Of a stretch of 15,596 bases of DNA, positions 14,320 to 15,596 are shown piece after piece. The stretch is taken from NCBI GenBank assembly GCA_016214925.1, contig JACRMO010000259.1:1-15596 (forward strand), in the 5' to 3' direction. The position numbers and the translations under genes were made by a program. The stretch's first letter is position 1, and each line of letters starts with the position of its first letter. The notes beneath the pieces were generated by a model that did no database searches, had not been told where the DNA came from, and saw only the letters and a list, made by a program, of their open reading frames with translations. This stretch comes from Gammaproteobacteria bacterium (lineage in GTDB: Bacteria; Pseudomonadota; Gammaproteobacteria; Thiohalobacterales; Thiohalobacteraceae).

Positions 14320-14339
14320 TGTCGCGGGGATTCATACCC

Positions 14340-14446
14340 GCATGTCTCCGGGATGGGTGTACAGTGCCACCGGAGGCAAGGTCTGCCGCTGGCGAACCAA
14401 GCTTGAGAGCCAGGGTTGAAAGGTTCGCCGGTGGCCGGGCCACCAA
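14340..14446 (+). ncRNA. Structured leader RNA, candidate Moco riboswitch
   Basis: No protein signal is seen in this stretch, but helices are dense. CTCCGG (14346-14351) pairs with CCGGAG (14370-14375). GGCGAACC (14391-14398) pairs with GGTTCGCC (14422-14429), a perfect 8-bp stem. GGTGGC (14430-14435) and GCCACC (14439-14444) close a triloop right after it. Alternative pairings compete (CTGGC 14389-14393 with GCCAG 14409-14413; AACC 14395-14398 with GGTT 14414-14417). It lies between a promoter and a molybdoenzyme chaperone gene, the context in which Moco RNAs are known. The Moco assignment is inferred from context and a general resemblance I cannot test here. Confidence 0.45.
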
Positions 14447-14457
14447 GAAAGATAATA

Positions 14458-14515
14458 CGCCGCGCCAGCGGGGAAGGGGCGGCGGTGCGTGTGCCTAATA
14501 CAAACCTAATACAAA
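14458..14515 (+). repeat. GC-rich stem and tandem 11-bp direct repeat in the leader 3' part
   Basis: CGCCGC (14458-14463) can pair with GCGGCG (14479-14484). Then CCTAATACAAA occurs twice back to back (14494-14504 and 14505-14515). No T-run follows the stem. The direct repeat may be a protein-binding or translational site, or a chance duplication. Confidence 0.5.
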
Positions 14516-14574
14516 ATTAGAATCTTCAGGGATCGCCTCTTATCAACACTGCAACGTATACCGGCTGCGCCACT

Positions 14575-15201
14575 TTGCTGGACGCATTGTCGTTGGCGGT
14601 CGCTTATCCTTCCGCGGCGCTGGTCGATGCGTGGCGCTCAGGTGATTTCCTGGGTGTCGTCGAGGGCGCGGTGAGTCAGATGGATCCGGAGGGGCAGCTG
14701 CACCCTGCTTACGCGGAGTTGGTCGCAGGTCTTGCGGGCTATCTCAGCGCCACGCCTCGGTTGGAAGATATAGAGGCCGATTATGTCGCCCTCTTCGAAT
14801 TCAACCGGGAACGGCCGCCGGTGCATCTCTTGCAACATCTGCATGACCGCCAGACCCAAACCACTCAACTCGAGTTGTACCGGCAGCTGGCCGAGCGCTA
14901 CCGCAGCTGCGGTATCACCTTGAAGCAGGGCGCCGGCACGGTGCCGCCCGATCAGCTCTCTGTGCAACTGGAATTCCTGGCTTATCTGTTCAGGTGTCTT
15001 GCCCGTGTATCCGCCGAGGATCGCGCGGCCGAGACGCGGCGCACAGTGCTGATCGATACTGTGCGGATGCTGCATTGGGTCGACGGCCCGATCGAGTGCC
15101 TCGCGCAATCCGATAGACAGCATCCTTTGTACTTGCCGTTGCTGCGCTTCGTTCGTCATGCGCTCGATGTGTGCGGCACTACTGTTGATGATGTTGATTA
15201 A
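14575..15201 (+). CDS. TorD/NarJ-family molybdoenzyme chaperone
   Basis: These chaperones bind the signal peptide and apo-form of molybdopterin enzymes until cofactor insertion. The product (about 208 residues) starts near LLDALSLAVAYPSAALVDAW and contains the family blocks ADYVALFEFNRERPPVHLLQHLH (about 68-90), with a FExxR-like segment, and LSVQLEFLAYLF (128-139), near the usual Leu-rich helix; length fits the family. The start is unsure: the frame opens after a TAG at 14518 and holds no ATG or GTG. TTG at 14575 is the first usual start codon but has no Shine-Dalgarno. An AGGGA at 14528-14532 lies before an ATC at 14542. A start codon lost by mutation or error is possible. It is followed by the Fe-S subunit gene of the enzyme it presumably serves. 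Confidence 0.85.
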   Translation: MLDALSLAVAYPSAALVDAWRSGDFLGVVEGAVSQMDPEGQLHPAYAELVAGLAGYLSATPRLEDIEADYVALFEFNRERPPVHLLQHLHDRQTQTTQLELYRQLAERYRSCGITLKQGAGTVPPDQLSVQLEFLAYLFRCLARVSAEDRAAETRRTVLIDTVRMLHWVDGPIECLAQSDRQHPLYLPLLRFVRHALDVCGTTVDDVD

Positions 15202-15423
15202 GGTCAATGTTATCGATACTCAAGTCAGCCACAGTTGCACGCGTCTTAGGATGGACATGGGTTGGACATGACCGGCGCGCAAGACAGCCACTTAGTCACT
15301 AACCCCCTAATACTTTGACGCAAGTCAGTTGCCGCAGTTGTTGTACCGGGAACGGCTGCTATACCTCTAATTAAGGGAATTAGAGACAGCTTATATATTG
15401 CCAATACCAATGGAGCGCGCGCC
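15202..15423 (+). promoter_or_regulatory. Intergenic control region before the Fe-S subunit gene
   Basis: This 222-bp gap has no gene. It holds an FNR-like site, TTGAC-GCAA-GTCAG (15315-15328), weaker than the other three boxes. Downstream are a TATACC (15360-15365) and a TATATT (15394-15399), either of which might serve as a -10. A perfect hairpin, CTCTAATT-AAGGG-AATTAGAG (15365-15385), lies between them and may be an operator. No terminator after the chaperone gene is visible. Confidence 0.45.
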
Positions 15424-15596
15424 ATGCCAAAAAAGTATGTGATGCTCGTCGACACCGAGCGCTGTGTGAATTGCAAGGCGTGCGAAGTGTCCTGCCGCGC
15501 TGAGTGGAATACGCCCCTCGGCTATTCCCGCAACTGGGTCAGCGAAGTGCTGGCCGTCACTGACGACGGCATGCCCAAGATGTCGCTGCTCTCCGG
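15424..15596 (+). CDS. 4Fe-4S subunit of a molybdopterin oxidoreductase (partial, cut at right edge)
   Basis: 57 codons are present, beginning MPKKYVMLVDTERCVNCKAC. The first cluster motif is CVNCKACEVSC (Cys 14, 17, 20, 24), followed by RAEWNTPLGYSRNWV, the layout of DmsB/PsrB/PhsB-type four-cluster electron-transfer subunits. No signal peptide is seen, as usual for these subunits. A GGAG lies about 8 nt before the ATG. The catalytic subunit and membrane anchor should follow outside the window, so the substrate (for example polysulfide, thiosulfate, tetrathionate, DMSO or arsenate) cannot be told. Confidence 0.9.
   Translation, partial: MPKKYVMLVDTERCVNCKACEVSCRAEWNTPLGYSRNWVSEVLAVTDDGMPKMSLLS

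Noticed and set aside
14190..14498. 102-codon plus-strand ORF after hydA
   Set aside because: It overlaps the predicted promoter and the stem-rich leader; its translation is Arg-rich with no family features or Shine-Dalgarno.
1..15596. CRISPR arrays, insertion sequences, tRNA or rRNA genes
   Set aside because: I saw no regularly spaced repeats, no transposase and no RNA gene signatures on either strand.

Overview
The window is GC-rich proteobacterial DNA dominated by hydrogen metabolism. Three points suggest a facultatively anaerobic, sulfur- or H2-using Gammaproteobacterium, possibly Chromatiales-like: the hynS-isp1-isp2-hynL order (known from Thiocapsa, Allochromatium and Acidithiobacillus), FNR/Anr-type boxes, and an IscR-type box before a suf gene. 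This placement is inferred; no rRNA or other marker is present.

Layout. Minus strand, left: sufB (Fe-S assembly scaffold, cut by the left edge) behind a TATAAT promoter with a near-consensus IscR type 1 site. Next comes a minus-strand hypC-hypA-hypB cluster for Ni/Fe-CN insertion, with a nested inverted REP-like repeat between hypA and hypB. From about 3.3 kb to the right edge everything reads on the plus strand. The first unit is a group 1e (Isp-type) membrane hydrogenase: maturation protease (frameshifted), HupH/HyaF-type factor, hynS, isp1 (cytochrome b-like), isp2 (HdrD-like, frameshifted), an unrecognised 148-residue protein, hynL, and a 70-residue HupE-like mini-protein. The second is a complete four-gene group 3b cytoplasmic NAD(P)-linked hydrogenase, in the order beta, gamma, delta, alpha, with an 18-bp perfect inverted repeat between gamma and delta. 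Third, a promoter with an FNR-like box leads into a leader of about 315 nt with strong RNA structure (a Moco-riboswitch candidate). A TorD/NarJ-type molybdoenzyme chaperone follows, then the start of a 4Fe-4S subunit of a molybdopterin oxidoreductase.

How it fits. HypABC and the HyaF-like factor mature the NiFe sites, and the protease should trim the C-terminal tail of HynL. HynSL would pass electrons through Isp1/Isp2 to the membrane, while the group 3b enzyme exchanges electrons between H2 and NAD(P). FNR-like boxes that share the same 10-mer lie before hyp, before the hyn operon and before the molybdoenzyme operon, which suggests common anaerobic control.

Main oddities. Two short out-of-frame deletions hit the same operon: one in the protease (its Gly-Asn-x-Leu-Leu loop is gone) and one in isp2 (after the first ferredoxin motif). 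They are either real decay or assembly errors. Other items of interest are the mini-HupE, the unrecognised gene between isp2 and hynL, and the structured leader.
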